A stretch of DNA of 64,000 nt, taken from contig NZ_JAPFGP010000002.1 of the NCBI RefSeq assembly GCF_026241155.1, positions 310,001-374,000 on the forward strand, given 5' to 3'. The DNA is from Paucibacter sp. PLA-PC-4 (GTDB lineage: Bacteria > Pseudomonadota > Gammaproteobacteria > Burkholderiales > Burkholderiaceae_C). The position numbers and the translations under genes were made by a program. Below are positions 63,964 through 64,000 of the stretch, in pieces; position 1 is the stretch's first letter, and the number at the start of each line of letters is the position of its first letter. Below the pieces are notes generated by a model. The model was not told the DNA's origin. It ran no database searches and saw only the letters and a list, made by a program, of their open reading frames with translations.

Positions 63964-64000
63964 GTTCACCGTCTAGGTAGTACCAGGCGCCGTGCTCGCG
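63956..64000 (-). CDS. C-terminal end of a YchJ/UPF0225-like (SEC-C type) gene, truncated by the window
   Basis: Only 14 codons and the stop are present on the minus strand, reading REHGAWYYLDGELS. The WYYxDG ending is typical of YchJ/UPF0225 proteins. Most of the gene lies beyond base 64000, so the call is tentative. Confidence 0.45.
   Translation of the reverse strand, partial: REHGAWYYLDGELS

Overview
The window reads as one chromosomal stretch of a high-GC betaproteobacterium, most likely Burkholderiales (a Roseateles/Pelomonas/Paucibacter-like lineage). This is judged from codon use, the xseB-ispA-dxs order, the enterobacterial-type lysR/lysA divergon, recJ beside an RpfE-like gene, and the ppk/ppx pair. 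No rRNA, tRNA, insertion sequence or CRISPR array was recognised.

Layout. (1) 1-5383: tail of an ODP-type metallo-hydrolase, a membrane-anchored glutaredoxin, and a four-gene periplasmic iron-acquisition operon (imelysin, di-heme oxidoreductase, second imelysin, DUF1513) behind a good Fur box. (2) 5441-8144: GNAT, M20 amidohydrolase, HAD hydrolase, AraC regulator. (3) 8246-13340, minus strand: a second metal-uptake block with a TonB-dependent receptor, a DUF4198 protein, two small exported proteins and a DUF1624 membrane protein. (4) 13623-16378: two-subunit periplasmic molybdenum hydroxylase (iorA/iorB-like). (5) 16375-35635: about 19 kb of amine or opine-like catabolism. It holds a three-subunit FAD/2Fe-2S oxidase, an Lrp regulator, a class III aminotransferase, a ghrA-like reductase, a tandem GNAT, aldehyde dehydrogenase, HAD, a second amine oxidase, a peptide-type ABC importer, D-malate/tartrate dehydrogenase and gabD. 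It is interrupted by about 900 bp of lower-GC DNA without a recognisable gene. (6) 35636-38091: yciO, a DMT exporter and a PHP-domain RNase AM-type gene. (7) 38092-40735: an accessory patch with an orphan membrane protein and two toxin-antitoxin modules (BrnTA, YefM-YoeB), each with a readable operator, flanking a GNAT gene. (8) 40778-48087: recJ, an RpfE-like gene, an LpxH-like gene, ppk1 and ppx. ppk1 has a Pho box promoter, and a 29-bp tandem repeat lies over the ppx stop codon. (9) 48184-53393: dienelactone hydrolase, ZIP metal transporter, universal stress protein, mercaptopyruvate sulfurtransferase, DMT exporter, Rieske oxygenase. (10) 53702-59024: xseB-ispA-dxs, lysR and lysA. (11) 59166-64000: ahpC, ahpF, a MoaD-like protein with a BNR-repeat partner, truC, a 43-residue ORF and the last codons of a YchJ-like gene.

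The parts that go beyond routine annotation are mostly regulatory or structural: overlapping inverted repeats at the Fur site, a Pho promoter that appears to make a leaderless ppk mRNA, TA operators laid over their own -10 boxes, a strong terminator in the leader of the Rieske oxygenase gene, and the stop-codon tandem repeat of ppx. The best candidate for an undescribed pathway is the catabolic block 16375-35635, whose substrate cannot be read from sequence alone.
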